Positions 32,911 through 42,235 of a stretch of DNA of 45,067 nucleotides are shown piece after piece. The DNA is from UBA822 sp036336795 (GTDB lineage Bacteria; Gemmatimonadota; Gemmatimonadetes; Longimicrobiales; Gaopeijiaceae). The notes beneath the pieces are model-generated. The model had not been told where the DNA came from. It saw only the letters and a program-made list of their open reading frames with translations, and made no database searches. Made by a program: the position numbers and the translations under genes. Where the stretch lies: positions 1-45,067 of the forward strand of contig JAYZFL010000058.1 of NCBI GenBank assembly GCA_036336795.1, written 5' to 3'. Positions within the stretch are counted from its first letter, which is position 1. Each line of letters opens with the position of its first letter.

Positions 32911-34821
32911 CTATGGTATCACGAGCGTGCCGCTCCCCGCTTCGACCTCTATGGGGTTACCGTCCTCGCCTGCAGCTTCCGCCTCGTACATATCCAATAA
33001 CATTGTTGTCGAGGGAGCGTTCGCTTTGATAGACGTAAAGATGTGCGCCATGGTATCGCTCGCTACCGGTATCAGGTCTCCCGCGAGATCCACCAGTACA
33101 ACGGAGAGTATCCCTTGACCGGAGATCGAGTCAATTGTCGATTCGTAGAAGGGAGAAAACGGCACGCGACCTGTTGATTTGACCGAGTCGACGGTCATAA
33201 CGTCGGGGTCGAAATTCAAAACAAACTCCACGCCACGCAAAGGTGTGAAGTTCGTCAATCCAACGGGCACCACGTGTGCTTGAGCTCCTGGTGTCGCTGA
33301 TGAATTGAGTATGAAGATCGAGCTCGGAGTGGCCGGAACAAGAATATTTTCTAAGGAAACGTCTGCAGAACTGTTGCCAGCGCGGTCCGTCACATATCCG
33401 GTAATCTCTACGGTTACGGTGTCGCCACCGAGATCTCGAGCGGTTTTAAAAAAGGTGTATGCACCGGATATACCGGGGCTAAACACACCCTCTCCCTGGT
33501 GGTGCACAAAATTCTGGTAGTCGTTCCAGAAGCCAGAAGTATCGGCAACAATCTCACCATACGTGAATAAGTGACCGAAATTTTCTCCGGCCGCCACATC
33601 GTCCCCCTTCGTACCGTCGCTCGTCAAGAGCGCTATCAGTTTTTGGTCCGCGACAACGTTGAGACCCTCACAACCTACTGGAGCACCCACCCAACAGTTG
33701 AGCATTCCTCCTGAGTCATACATCTCAGACAAGATCAGGAATCCACGGTCGCTAGCAGTTAGATCATGTAGCGTCAGACTAGGTGCTCCGTATTCGGAGG
33801 TGAATTCAATATCATCGGTAGAAGTGTTGCCCGCAGAGTCCGCCACGGTGATCGTCAGGACATTGGCACCAGATGGGAATTCATAGTCCAGCTCCGCCTC
33901 CCACTCCGTCCATGTTTCACCCGTTTCCCAGATGTCTGTAAAGAGCTCCAGATCGACATCCTCAAAAATATTCTCTCCCGCGTCGATGCCACCAAGTTCC
34001 GATCCTCCTCCAATAGCACGGTCGTTCGCCATGAAAACGGATGTGAGGGCCACTCCGTTGGTCCCATGCTCGGGGTATTGCTCACAAGCGGTGCACTCAT
34101 CGACGGCCCAGAAGATTATGTTTATTCTCCCGTCGCCGTCGGAATCAACACATCCGTCCTGTCCCTCAAAGGCCATACATTCATCGAATCCCACTGTCGG
34201 TGGCAGAGTATCGGAAATGATTTGGGCGACGGACTGGCTCCCTTGGTTGCCAGCCAGGTCCTGAGCGACGAGCGAAATCTCGTTGACTTCTTCCGGGACT
34301 AAGTGGATCTCTTGTTGGAATTCTCCGTTGTTATCCGCCGTGGCCTGGACCGTGTCGATCGCTGAAGTCAGGGTTACTTCGGCCCCTGCCTCGGTGGTTC
34401 CCGTGAACGGAAAAGGGTCTGCGCCCGCGTAACGACCAACGTCTGAGGTAGGTGCATCCGGCGCTATATCGTCGTGAACGAGAGTCACAACGGCTGCGGT
34501 GCTGCGAATGCCAGCCGAGCTGGTCGCGACAACGGAAATTTGGTTTGTTTGATTGGCCTTGAGAGTGACCGACGCACTGAAGGTACCCGACGCACCTGCT
34601 GTCGCGGTCACAATTGCTGCGCCTCCGGAAATCTGGAGAGTCGCGTTCGCGGCTGTTGATCCGGAGATCGTGATGGTGAGCACGTTTGTGTGGCTCTGAG
34701 GCAGCTTGAGCGTGACCACTGGCTTGGGCGGGGTCACGGGTGTAGTTGGGCTGCTGCCGTCCCCTCCACCGCACGCGATGACACTGAACAAGAGAATGAT
34801 CCGAAGATTACGCAATCTCAT
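32911..34821 (-). CDS. Ig-like and cohesin-like lipoprotein
   Basis: Surface lipoprotein of 636 aa: signal with VIAC lipobox (Cys17) and a GGG linker. Two bacterial Ig-like domains follow (about 30-115 and 118-205), then a region with a calcium-loop motif (DSDGDGRINI) and Cys pairs, further Ig-like modules, and a C-terminal cohesin-like domain (about 495-636: VPVGLTNFTPLRGVEFVLNF, DPDVMTVDSV, DLAGDLIPVASDTM). It is followed 25 bases later by the dockerin-bearing subtilase, so a cohesin-dockerin contact at the cell surface is possible. Start ATG 34821 has only a weak ribosome site and may be coupled to the YIP1 gene 29 bases upstream. Confidence 0.85.
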   Translation of the reverse strand: MRLRNLRIILLFSVIACGGGDGSSPTTPVTPPKPVVTLKLPQSHTNVLTITISGSTAANATLQISGGAAIVTATAGASGTFSASVTLKANQTNQISVVATSSAGIRSTAAVVTLVHDDIAPDAPTSDVGRYAGADPFPFTGTTEAGAEVTLTSAIDTVQATADNNGEFQQEIHLVPEEVNEISLVAQDLAGNQGSQSVAQIISDTLPPTVGFDECMAFEGQDGCVDSDGDGRINIIFWAVDECTACEQYPEHGTNGVALTSVFMANDRAIGGGSELGGIDAGENIFEDVDLELFTDIWETGETWTEWEAELDYEFPSGANVLTITVADSAGNTSTDDIEFTSEYGAPSLTLHDLTASDRGFLILSEMYDSGGMLNCWVGAPVGCEGLNVVADQKLIALLTSDGTKGDDVAAGENFGHLFTYGEIVADTSGFWNDYQNFVHHQGEGVFSPGISGAYTFFKTARDLGGDTVTVEITGYVTDRAGNSSADVSLENILVPATPSSIFILNSSATPGAQAHVVPVGLTNFTPLRGVEFVLNFDPDVMTVDSVKSTGRVPFSPFYESTIDSISGQGILSVVLVDLAGDLIPVASDTMAHIFTSIKANAPSTTMLLDMYEAEAAGEDGNPIEVEAGSGTLVIP

Positions 34822-34850
34822 TAACCGGTGCTTAAATGAATCCGCCTAGA

Positions 34851-35357
34851 CTATGCTCCGGCTATGGAGGCGACAATCGCAAAAATGAAAACCTGAACCA
34901 CAAATCCGATTGTGCAAACACCGAGAGCTCGCCATGTGCTCGTGTAATCGAGAGCCTGTCGGACAGCGATGACCATGGCTGCGAGCATCCAGATACCGGC
35001 GACCACGAAAATTATTGCACGCAGGCCCGGGATAATTCCTACGATCCGGATCAGTCCCGGCGCACTAGAAAATCCAATCGTACGCAGTAATTCACTATGA
35101 TCCGCCCTGGTCTGTGGCTCTGGTAAGACTTTCGTTCCTATCAAATAGGTGAGAAACGCCCACACGTACCAACCTAAAAGGGCCGCGATAGTAGTTACGA
35201 TCAGGCCCGCGGCGGGATTTCCAATACCAGCTGCTAACGACGATAGTATGACCACGGTCATGGCTTGAGTCATGGCGCTTCGATCTGCTTCCACCTCTTC
35301 GTACAGGTGGACATCCAGCTTAGCCGCACGAATCATACGGTCTTGGATACTAGGCAT
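34851..35357 (-). CDS. YIP1-family membrane protein
   Basis: Inner-membrane protein of 168 aa with about four to five helices (VVILSSLAAGI, AAGLIVTTIAALLGWYVWAF, GLRAIIFVVAGIWMLAAMVI, ALGVCTIGFVVQVFIFAIVA). The N-terminal segment MPSIQDRMIRAAKLDVHLYEEVEADRSA-like and the central FSSAPGLIRIVGIIPGL match bacterial YIP1 domains. ATG 35357 has AAGGAAG just upstream. It is 29 bases before the Ig/cohesin-like lipoprotein gene and so may open that operon. No function is known for bacterial members. Confidence 0.82.
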   Translation of the reverse strand: MPSIQDRMIRAAKLDVHLYEEVEADRSAMTQAMTVVILSSLAAGIGNPAAGLIVTTIAALLGWYVWAFLTYLIGTKVLPEPQTRADHSELLRTIGFSSAPGLIRIVGIIPGLRAIIFVVAGIWMLAAMVIAVRQALDYTSTWRALGVCTIGFVVQVFIFAIVASIAGA

Positions 35358-35430
35358 ACGCTTCCTTTATCAAATCAATGTTCGGGAGTCAGTTCACGGG
35401 CACGAATTGCACGGGCAAACGAGGGTGGTC

Positions 35431-35817
35431 TCACTCTTGGGTGCTACACAACAAAGCGATCGCGTCTGAGTCACGGTCCGCCTGCCGACCACCAAGCAGT
35501 TCGGCGATCCTTTCGCCGGTCGACGGGTCTTCCATTGCCATAATGAATACTGTGTTGCCGCCGAGGATGCCTGTCTCTTCGCGCAGCTTGTCATAGAGCT
35601 CTCCCTCATCAGTGAATCTTGTGCCCTTAGCGTGAAGGATTGCCACCCTGGTGCAGTCGTCACCGGGCAAATCGCCAAGTTGAGCCAGAAGTATCTTCAC
35701 TTGACTAGGTACTACACGACCAGCCGGGACGAAACTCGGATCCATCAGAGTGGAGGAGATCGAGACACATCCTGACAAGAGCAGGAGAGCACAGAGACTC
35801 AAATATGATTTTCTCAT
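35431..35817 (-). CDS. Small unknown lipoprotein
   Basis: Lipoprotein of 128 aa with an LSGC lipobox (Cys17) and start ATG 35817 preceded by GAGGAAAC. The mature part has two Cys (DDCTRV and LLCSTQ) that could pair, and a segment typical of small envelope lipoproteins with Gly-Asn-Thr turns (GILGGNTVFIMAM). No family can be named with confidence. It lies 73 bases upstream of the YIP1 gene on the same strand and may be part of the same transcript. Confidence 0.75.
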   Translation of the reverse strand: MRKSYLSLCALLLLSGCVSISSTLMDPSFVPAGRVVPSQVKILLAQLGDLPGDDCTRVAILHAKGTRFTDEGELYDKLREETGILGGNTVFIMAMEDPSTGERIAELLGGRQADRDSDAIALLCSTQE

Positions 35818-35950
35818 CTTGTTTCCTCATCTATCCGTTATCTGCCGACCCTGTGGACGTATATGGATCTACACCTTTGGGGCATGATAGATCTGACGCT
35901 TGTGGGTTTTCGCCTTGTGTGAATGCCACCAGCGCATGTTGAGCGACCTA

Positions 35951-37984
35951 TCACGGTTGAGTCGCGCCTGGTTGCATCAGGTAATCCCAATGCTCGCTGG
36001 CTCTCCCTAAGATCGGAGCTAGATCTTCAGCAAGCAGATAGCCTTCGTCGATGAGACGAAGTGCCACGTTCGATACGAGACCCACGTACTGTTCGCGGGT
36101 GCGATAGCGTTCCGCGATGGCACCTCTCGGATCATCACTCTCCTGCCGGTCGACAGCGGTCCGCGGGAACGGAATATATGAGCCCTGCATGCTGGATAGC
36201 ACACCCTCGGGTCCAAATTCAGGCTGGAACAGATTCCATCCGGTATAAGTGGCCAACGGCACCTCAACGCCGGGCATCTTCAGGCCACCCGTTTCGTTCC
36301 CGTCGTCGTCGACCTGCGGCACCATGATGGGAAAGGCCGATGCCACTTCCGGTGGCTCGAAGCTGACAATGCCTCTCGTCGCGAACTCGGGACCGTAGTC
36401 GACGCGATAGGCCTTGTGCGGTGCACCCGGACGGCCGACCCCAGGAAGTTGTGGGAAGTTCAACTGTTCGGGTAGCACAAGATCACCGTCACTGATTAGC
36501 GGATACCTGCTGTCAGGAGGCAGTGATCCGTCGTCCGTCCAGTGATTCATGGCCAGTAACAGGCCACGCATAAACCAAGAATAGTCATTGGGGTTACTGA
36601 GTTGCTGCCCACTCCGTTGCTCTGCCGGGAAGCTGCCCGGGCCATGCTGTCCACCGGCAAACGAATAGATGCGAACGTTCTCCATCAGAGGGCTGTCCTG
36701 GGTACCATCGATGCTCGTATGGATCAGAGATGCCGCGCGTCCCCAGTACTCATATGACGAGTTCGTGTAGAAAATCTTCGGCATGAACGCGGGCGCCACA
36801 CGAGCCAGTAACCCGTCCCGCATCTCGGTTTCTGGATCTGTCTGCTCAACATCCGTGAACGGGAAAATATCGGTTGGGTACAGCTTGTTTAGGTACGGAT
36901 GGCCGTCACGCGATGCCTGGGCGAAGCGATGGTTAAAGCTACCACGACCGCCGCCTGCCACGTGTGAGATTACGCCGTCGAACGCCTTCCGGTGGCCTTC
37001 GGTTTCATTAAAGCCGTAAAACAGGAATGTCCTGAGAAATCGTCCGCTTTGTGAAATCCCGAACGCGAGTGCACGGTCGATAGCTCCAGCCGGGATAGAT
37101 AGCTCGTCCGCAGCGCCATATTTGAGCCGGGCCATCACGTCGCGGATAGCTGCTGGGCCGAGGCCGATCACCGGCGGATCCTGTGCCTTATAGATGATGT
37201 CATAGATCTTATGCGGCTCGAATCCGCCTTCTAGATAGGCACGGGTTAGGTCTTCTACAATTTGGCCATTCTCGAGGCGCGCGAACTGCCACTGGTCTCG
37301 AGGAATCACGCGACGCTGTCCGTCGACGGCATCACGTACAGTCATGACGTTTACTGGGTCGGATGGATCCGTGACCGGATATGCGATGTGGTTTCGGTCG
37401 GCTAGGGATCGATCGAACTCACGCTCCTGCACGATAACTTCGCTTCTGACCAATCCTTCGATTGCCGTCCCGCCGTCGGTTGCTATGGGCGTATACAGTC
37501 GCACAAGCCCATCGCGCTCCGGTGGGTCAAATTGCCAACCCAGCCAAAGCAGTGTGAATCCGTTACGAAAGAGGAGGCCGTCACCCATCTCTTCTACGGT
37601 CTGCGGGTTGACGCTTCCTGCTCCGCGATTGAAGTAGCGCAACATTCCTTTGCCACCTCGGTTTGACACTTCGTAAAGAACCGTGCCGTTGCCATGCTCC
37701 ACATCTTTAGGTTTGATCAAAAAGAAATCGGAGTGAAATTCGACAAGGCCGTCGGCGTTTCTGGGGGCGAGCGCGATGTCGGTGATGATCTGATTGGCTG
37801 GATTATCAGGGTCCACTGCGAAATAAATGGTCCCGATCAATTTCTCGTATGGCCCGGCTAACCCAAACGACATGCCGCCGGCTAGGTCCGCTCTTAACCG
37901 CACTTCGATCCGTATGACTTCCGCGTCTGCCGCTGACACTGCAAGGCACAACAGGGTCAGAAGAGTTCCGATCGTCCGAGTCAT
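35951..37984 (-). CDS. Exported alpha/beta-hydrolase domain protein (Abhydrolase_10 type)
   Basis: Large (677 aa) secreted hydrolase. Signal peptide 1-22 (LLCLAVSAADA). The family hallmark GISQSGRFLRTFLFYGFN (nucleophile Ser311 or Ser313) and HVAGGGRGSFNHRF match the alpha/beta-hydrolase domain family PF20091. An N-terminal beta-rich region (IRIEVRLRADLAGG, YEVSNRGGKGML) precedes the hydrolase core. The substrate is unknown; relatives are described only as putative esterases. ATG 37984 is fixed by AGGAGG 4 bases upstream; longer in-frame starts are not supported. Divergent from the downstream cupin gene. Confidence 0.88.
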   Translation of the reverse strand: MTRTIGTLLTLLCLAVSAADAEVIRIEVRLRADLAGGMSFGLAGPYEKLIGTIYFAVDPDNPANQIITDIALAPRNADGLVEFHSDFFLIKPKDVEHGNGTVLYEVSNRGGKGMLRYFNRGAGSVNPQTVEEMGDGLLFRNGFTLLWLGWQFDPPERDGLVRLYTPIATDGGTAIEGLVRSEVIVQEREFDRSLADRNHIAYPVTDPSDPVNVMTVRDAVDGQRRVIPRDQWQFARLENGQIVEDLTRAYLEGGFEPHKIYDIIYKAQDPPVIGLGPAAIRDVMARLKYGAADELSIPAGAIDRALAFGISQSGRFLRTFLFYGFNETEGHRKAFDGVISHVAGGGRGSFNHRFAQASRDGHPYLNKLYPTDIFPFTDVEQTDPETEMRDGLLARVAPAFMPKIFYTNSSYEYWGRAASLIHTSIDGTQDSPLMENVRIYSFAGGQHGPGSFPAEQRSGQQLSNPNDYSWFMRGLLLAMNHWTDDGSLPPDSRYPLISDGDLVLPEQLNFPQLPGVGRPGAPHKAYRVDYGPEFATRGIVSFEPPEVASAFPIMVPQVDDDGNETGGLKMPGVEVPLATYTGWNLFQPEFGPEGVLSSMQGSYIPFPRTAVDRQESDDPRGAIAERYRTREQYVGLVSNVALRLIDEGYLLAEDLAPILGRASEHWDYLMQPGATQP

Positions 37985-38287
37985 ATGTCCTCCTGGGCTA
38001 CCTGCTCGAATGGTTATCCCTGAAAAAATCAGCCCCATTGTAGGGGAATCCGTCTGCAAACATGCGCGCCGTCGCTTGATCAATGCAAGCGAGAGAATAG
38101 GGTAGGGGACCCTCTAAGTTGCGGTTCTATGATTCCGGCAGCAGCATTAGGGGGCGACAACCGAGTACCCACTGGAAGACCTGCTATTAGTCTGTTTAAG
38201 AAAAGAACTTGAATCCAGCTGATGCTGAGCGACATCGCTGAACACCACGAGCATCTGACCGAGGGCGCTCACAAGAGGGAAAACACA
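37985..38287. other. Divergent intergenic region, no gene seen
   Basis: This 303-base region between the divergent abhydrolase and cupin genes holds the abhydrolase ribosome site at its left edge but no gene on either strand. It must contain both promoters, though no clear -35/-10 pair was found. Confidence 0.5.
37989..37994 (-). promoter_or_regulatory. Ribosome binding site of the alpha/beta hydrolase
   Basis: AGGAGG on the minus strand, 4 bases before the ATG at 37984. It chooses this ATG over the in-frame ATG at 38083. Confidence 0.75.
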
Positions 38288-38722
38288 ATGTCTCAAGAAA
38301 GTTTAGATCTCACGGCTATGATTGAGGGTGGCGACGGGATCTCCACCGTGCGGGGAAGCGACACTTTCCGAGGCTGGAATAACATCGGCTATAAAGCTGG
38401 CCTCTCGGCCAAGAACGTCGGAGCCAGGAAGCTGTCGATGAACGTAGCCACGATCCCACCCGGAGGCGTTGCCTACGCCCATATCCATGTTGATTTCGAA
38501 GTCATGCTTTATATCCTCGAAGGCAACGTGCGCCACGAATACGGTCCAGGCTTGAAGCAGGTTTTGGATAACGAGGCTGGCGATTTCATCTTCATCGAGT
38601 CAGGTGTTCCCCACGAAGTATTTAACATGAGTGACACGGAGCCGGTCGTGGCGGTGGTGGCTCGCTCCGACGCCAGTGAGTGGGAAAACATTATCGACTA
38701 CGACCGAAACTCTGCGGTATGA
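38288..38722 (+). CDS. Cupin-domain protein
   Basis: Single-domain cupin of 144 aa without a signal peptide, so probably cytosolic. Motif 1 is PPGGVAYAHIHVDFEVML with His65, His67 and Glu71; motif 2 is GDFIFIESGVPHEVFN with His109. These three-His/one-Glu sites bind Fe, Mn or Ni in the family. ATG 38288 has AGAGGG about 8 bases upstream. It begins a run of plus-strand genes with the small membrane protein (60-base gap). Function could be small-molecule binding or a dioxygenase/isomerase step; nothing closer is clear. Confidence 0.85.
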   Translation: MSQESLDLTAMIEGGDGISTVRGSDTFRGWNNIGYKAGLSAKNVGARKLSMNVATIPPGGVAYAHIHVDFEVMLYILEGNVRHEYGPGLKQVLDNEAGDFIFIESGVPHEVFNMSDTEPVVAVVARSDASEWENIIDYDRNSAV

Positions 38723-38782
38723 GTCCACGTATCGCAGGACTCAAGGACTACTGAGCGTTAACCGACTAAAGAGGATTAAAGA

Positions 38783-39061
38783 ATGTTTGAATTGATCGGC
38801 CTGGGTGTGGCTGCGATCGTGGGCATATTTGGGCACATTAAATCTCGGAAATTTGTTGGTCAAAGACTGCGCTTTACCGGTGTGATAGAGAAGCCTGGAA
38901 TCGGGCTTGTGGCGGGAGTGATCGCAACAATCCTGGCGTCTCCTATTGTTGCTGTACTTCCGATCATCGGTACCGGTACCGCCGTGGCGTTCGGAGCGGG
39001 AGTGGGCACCGGGGTCGTACTAGGTGCCAGGGATGCGAAGAAGCCACTTTTGGGGGATTGA
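38783..39061 (+). CDS. Small membrane protein, unknown
   Basis: 92 residues with an N-terminal hydrophobic helix (LIGLGVAAIVGIFGHI), a basic loop (KSRKFVGQRLR) and two long Gly/Ala-rich hydrophobic helices (GLVAGVIATILASPIVAVL and IGTGTAVAFGAGVGTGVVLG). The Gly-rich helices resemble glycine-zipper segments. AGAGGA lies about 10 bases before ATG 38783. No family recognised; likely an inner-membrane protein. Confidence 0.7.
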   Translation: MFELIGLGVAAIVGIFGHIKSRKFVGQRLRFTGVIEKPGIGLVAGVIATILASPIVAVLPIIGTGTAVAFGAGVGTGVVLGARDAKKPLLGD

Positions 39062-39100
39062 CCTCTTGATCCCTCTTCACTGCTCTCAGGGGCTCTACGC

Positions 39101-40270
39101 GTGAAACGGTGTACGTTTCTCCGGCTATTCGCTGGCGTCTCTGTTAGTGCCCTTCCTGGGTTCCGCTCCTCTCGGAGAGCACCCCGTCGGGTAGTGGTCG
39201 TGGGAAGCGGTATCGTGGGATCCTCTATCGCATACCATCTCGCCCGGCGAGGGGCTGAGGTCACCGTCTGCGAAAAAGATGCGCCGGCTTCCGGAGCCAC
39301 CTCGAAATCATTTGCCTGGATCAACGCTTCCGCCGGGAAACGACCCTTTCATTATTACCGTCTGAATCGATTGAGCTCCCTGGCCTACCGGCACTTGGAG
39401 GCCGAAGTGGGAGGAGACTTCCAGGTCCAGTGGGGTGGGGGCCTTGAGTGGGCCGAGGAAGAGGAAGAAGCTCGTGTTCTTCGGCGGAACACAGCGCAAC
39501 AACAAAAATGGGGCTATCCGATCCATCTCATTGAGGACGATGATTTCAAGGAGCTGGAGCCTGCCTTGGAACCCCGCGGGCACGTGTTAGCGGCGACCTG
39601 GAGCCGAGAAGAAGGAAGTATCGACCCAGAAAGGGCGACTTGGGCTCTGGTTGAAGCGGCCCGCCGTGAAGGAGTTGCGATCCAGTATCCGTGTGAGGTC
39701 ACGGGAATCGTCCTCAGGTCCGGTGAGCTCCGGCAGGTAGAGACAAGTCGAGGGCCCCTGGAAGCCGACGCTCTCGTAATCGCTGCAGGCGTGGATACCA
39801 CGGGGCTGGCCGCCATGGCTGGTCTGCAGGTTCCCCTTAGGGATTCTCCCGGACTCCTGGCACACAGCACCCCAGGACCTCGCTTACTGGAGAGGGTAGT
39901 CCTGGCGCCCGGTGGCGCAATGAAACAAAAGATTGACGGCTCCATCGTGGTTTCTGGCGGATTCAGTGGAAGGCCAGTGTCCGACGACCCAGGAGGACAG
40001 GCTGAGGAGATCCTTCATCGGGCGAAGAGTCTGATCTCGGAGGCCGGACACGTAGGGCTCGCACGGCACACCATCGGTTGGCGCCCTGTGCCAGAAGACG
40101 GTTTCCCGGTTCTGGGTTTCTCGGCGCAAGCACCCGATGTCTACGTGGCCGTAATGCACAGTGGCATCACCCTCGCTCCACTGGTGGGACGTTTGGTAGC
40201 CAGTGAGATTCTGGACAATGTACAGGTGGAGATGCTGGAGCCCTATCGCTTGGCCCGCTTCGAACGCTAG
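39101..40270 (+). CDS. FAD-dependent amine oxidoreductase (DAO family)
   Basis: D-amino-acid dehydrogenase/glycine-oxidase-like flavoprotein. FAD-binding Rossmann motif VVVVGSGIVGSSIAYHLARR (about 31-50) with the acidic end EVTVCEKD. Central DAO-fold segments and the C-terminal GWRPVPEDGFPVLGFS support the family. The N-terminus (MKRCTFLRLFAGVSVSALPG) resembles a Tat leader with KR in place of RR, so the enzyme may be exported folded with its FAD. GTG start at 39101. It oxidises an amine or amino acid; with D-aminoacylase and amidases nearby, D-amino-acid turnover is a reasonable guess. Convergent with the CrtI-like gene. Confidence 0.85.
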   Translation: MKRCTFLRLFAGVSVSALPGFRSSRRAPRRVVVVGSGIVGSSIAYHLARRGAEVTVCEKDAPASGATSKSFAWINASAGKRPFHYYRLNRLSSLAYRHLEAEVGGDFQVQWGGGLEWAEEEEEARVLRRNTAQQQKWGYPIHLIEDDDFKELEPALEPRGHVLAATWSREEGSIDPERATWALVEAARREGVAIQYPCEVTGIVLRSGELRQVETSRGPLEADALVIAAGVDTTGLAAMAGLQVPLRDSPGLLAHSTPGPRLLERVVLAPGGAMKQKIDGSIVVSGGFSGRPVSDDPGGQAEEILHRAKSLISEAGHVGLARHTIGWRPVPEDGFPVLGFSAQAPDVYVAVMHSGITLAPLVGRLVASEILDNVQVEMLEPYRLARFER

Positions 40271-40336
40271 AGGGCCGGCGCACTTCAGCGCAGTTTTTCC
40301 TTGGCTCCCATCTGTGTACGGCACCCAAATGGGATG

Positions 40337-41959
40337 TCAGGGCACCTGTTTGAGAAGGTTGCGTTTCAGGATTGTCGAAGCGGTGAGTACTCCGGACATT
40401 AACGCACCCGCGACACCATCAGTAGCGATGTCCTGTCCCGTAAGAAAAAAATGTTTCAAGGGAGTACGGGGTCTTAACCAATGCTGGCGAAATCGTGCAG
40501 GAGTGTGACTAACCCCATAAATTTCCCCCTCCTCATAACCTGTAAAATGTCGAGTAGAAAGGGGCGTCGATAACTCACAGAAATCGATCTTGCCTTTGAC
40601 TTGAGGTACCGCAGCGTACAACACGTTGAGCATTCGTTCGCTCAGTCGGTTCTTAAGAGTCAGGTATTCCTCCCCTCGTTTCCGCCACGGAGTGTCCCGC
40701 CATTTGCTGAACCATTCATAGGGGCCAGCGCTTATTACTTCGATGGTAGAACGGTTGGGATAACGACGTTCCCAGTCCGGGTCCTTTGCCGAAGGAAATG
40801 AAATATAAACGAGCGGTAAGTGCGTATCCGGATCCTCCATGTAGCGGCGGACGTTGGCGTCATGATCATATCCGGGATAAATCCAAAGATTAGTCTGCCG
40901 AAGTCCAAGAGATTGGGCGGATTCACGGAGTCCAATGTAAAGGCATACATGTGATAGGGACCGCTCTACATTCTTAAGTTTTTGAGAATAGCCTATCCTT
41001 TTGGCATCTTGGGGTTCAAGAAGTTTTTCGATTGTGTTAAAGACACCAATTCCGGTTATTACGTCCTCTGCTTCAATTTCTACACCGTCTGTTAGACGTA
41101 CTCCAACTGCCCTGCCTCTGTTTACCAGAACTCTTTCAACTTCCGCAGAGGTAAGAAGCTCTCCTCCCTGTGCCAGAATTGTAGGCTCGATGCTTCGTGC
41201 GATACTTGAAGCACCACCTACCGGGTAGCTCGCCCCATTCATGTAATGACAGACGAGCATTGCATGCATCGCGAATGAACTTTGTCCAGGAGGCAAGCCA
41301 TAATCTCCCCACTGACCTGTCAGCACCCCTAGAAGACGCCGATCGCCCGACAATTCGCTGATCACCTCACCGGTAGTTCGCTCAGCGAGGCGTTGAAATT
41401 TTCCGCGTGTGAGGGGTTGCATTATTCTGGCTAGGAGCGGAGGCAAAGCTTTGTTCGAGAAAAACGAACGCGAAGATCGGCCCACCTCAAACGCTAGCTG
41501 AAGGTACTTTTCGATTGCTCTGCTTTCACTCGGGAAGTATTCCTTCATCTGTTCCCGGAAAGGCTCGAGACCTCTGACATAGTCATAGGATTCTCCTGCG
41601 ATCAATATCCGATCGTAGGGATCTTCCGTGATCTGTGCCCACTCCAGTCGTCCCTCAGAAATGTGGTCGAATAGACGGCGGAGAGTAGATCGGGGATTTT
41701 CGAGGCCACCGATATAATGGACTCCGACATCCCACTCATAGCCCCTTCGTTTATAGGCATGAGTGAATCCTCCTGCCATGTAATGACGCTCCAACACTAG
41801 TACACGTTTCCCGGACTGGGAAAGCAATGCCGCCGTCGTCAATCCTCCTATCCCGGATCCGATGACGATGGCGTCATACTTCCCTTTGAGGAGCTCTGGA
41901 TCGTACTTCGTGCCAACCAGAAAACGTTCTGTCTTAGTCACGATGGTTACGCTTCCCAC
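40337..41959 (-). CDS. CrtI/RetSat-like FAD oxidoreductase
   Basis: NAD(P)/FAD-dependent oxidoreductase of the phytoene desaturase, carotene isomerase and retinol saturase group. N-terminal dinucleotide motif AIVIGSGIGGLTTAALL with LERHYMAGGFTHAY, a signature of RetSat/CrtI-like enzymes; C-terminal FFLTGQDIATDGVAGAL closes the FAD domain. GTG 41959 or the in-frame GTG 41941 (MTKTERFLV) could start the protein; both lack a strong ribosome site. No carotenoid synthesis genes occur nearby, so a stand-alone saturase or desaturase acting on a polyene or prenyl compound is inferred. Base use here is visibly more A/T-rich than in the neighbours. Confidence 0.87.
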   Translation of the reverse strand: MGSVTIVTKTERFLVGTKYDPELLKGKYDAIVIGSGIGGLTTAALLSQSGKRVLVLERHYMAGGFTHAYKRRGYEWDVGVHYIGGLENPRSTLRRLFDHISEGRLEWAQITEDPYDRILIAGESYDYVRGLEPFREQMKEYFPSESRAIEKYLQLAFEVGRSSRSFFSNKALPPLLARIMQPLTRGKFQRLAERTTGEVISELSGDRRLLGVLTGQWGDYGLPPGQSSFAMHAMLVCHYMNGASYPVGGASSIARSIEPTILAQGGELLTSAEVERVLVNRGRAVGVRLTDGVEIEAEDVITGIGVFNTIEKLLEPQDAKRIGYSQKLKNVERSLSHVCLYIGLRESAQSLGLRQTNLWIYPGYDHDANVRRYMEDPDTHLPLVYISFPSAKDPDWERRYPNRSTIEVISAGPYEWFSKWRDTPWRKRGEEYLTLKNRLSERMLNVLYAAVPQVKGKIDFCELSTPLSTRHFTGYEEGEIYGVSHTPARFRQHWLRPRTPLKHFFLTGQDIATDGVAGALMSGVLTASTILKRNLLKQVP

Positions 41960-42235
41960 GAAAGTTGGGACGTGCGATTAGTGTCTTGGACAATGAGCTT
42001 GAAGGGGAGGGGGCAGGAGAAGCGCAAGTGATCCTATCGTAGGCTCGTACCATGAAGAAACCTCACTATTGTCTTTCCCTATCCTGTCGACCGCACTGTG
42101 GGTCGGGCTCTCGGAGCTCATTTGCGGCCCTACAGGGATGACGGGATAAGTGTGAGTTAGCACTATCCGACTGCGTAGGAGCCGAGTTGATAAGTTATAT
42201 TATCCAGTAAATCATATAGGAGCGAATTCAAGATC

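Noticed and set aside
40280..40306. Possible terminator GCGC-ACTTCA-GCGC followed by a T-run between convergent genes
   Set aside because: The stem has only 4 pairs, too weak to call.
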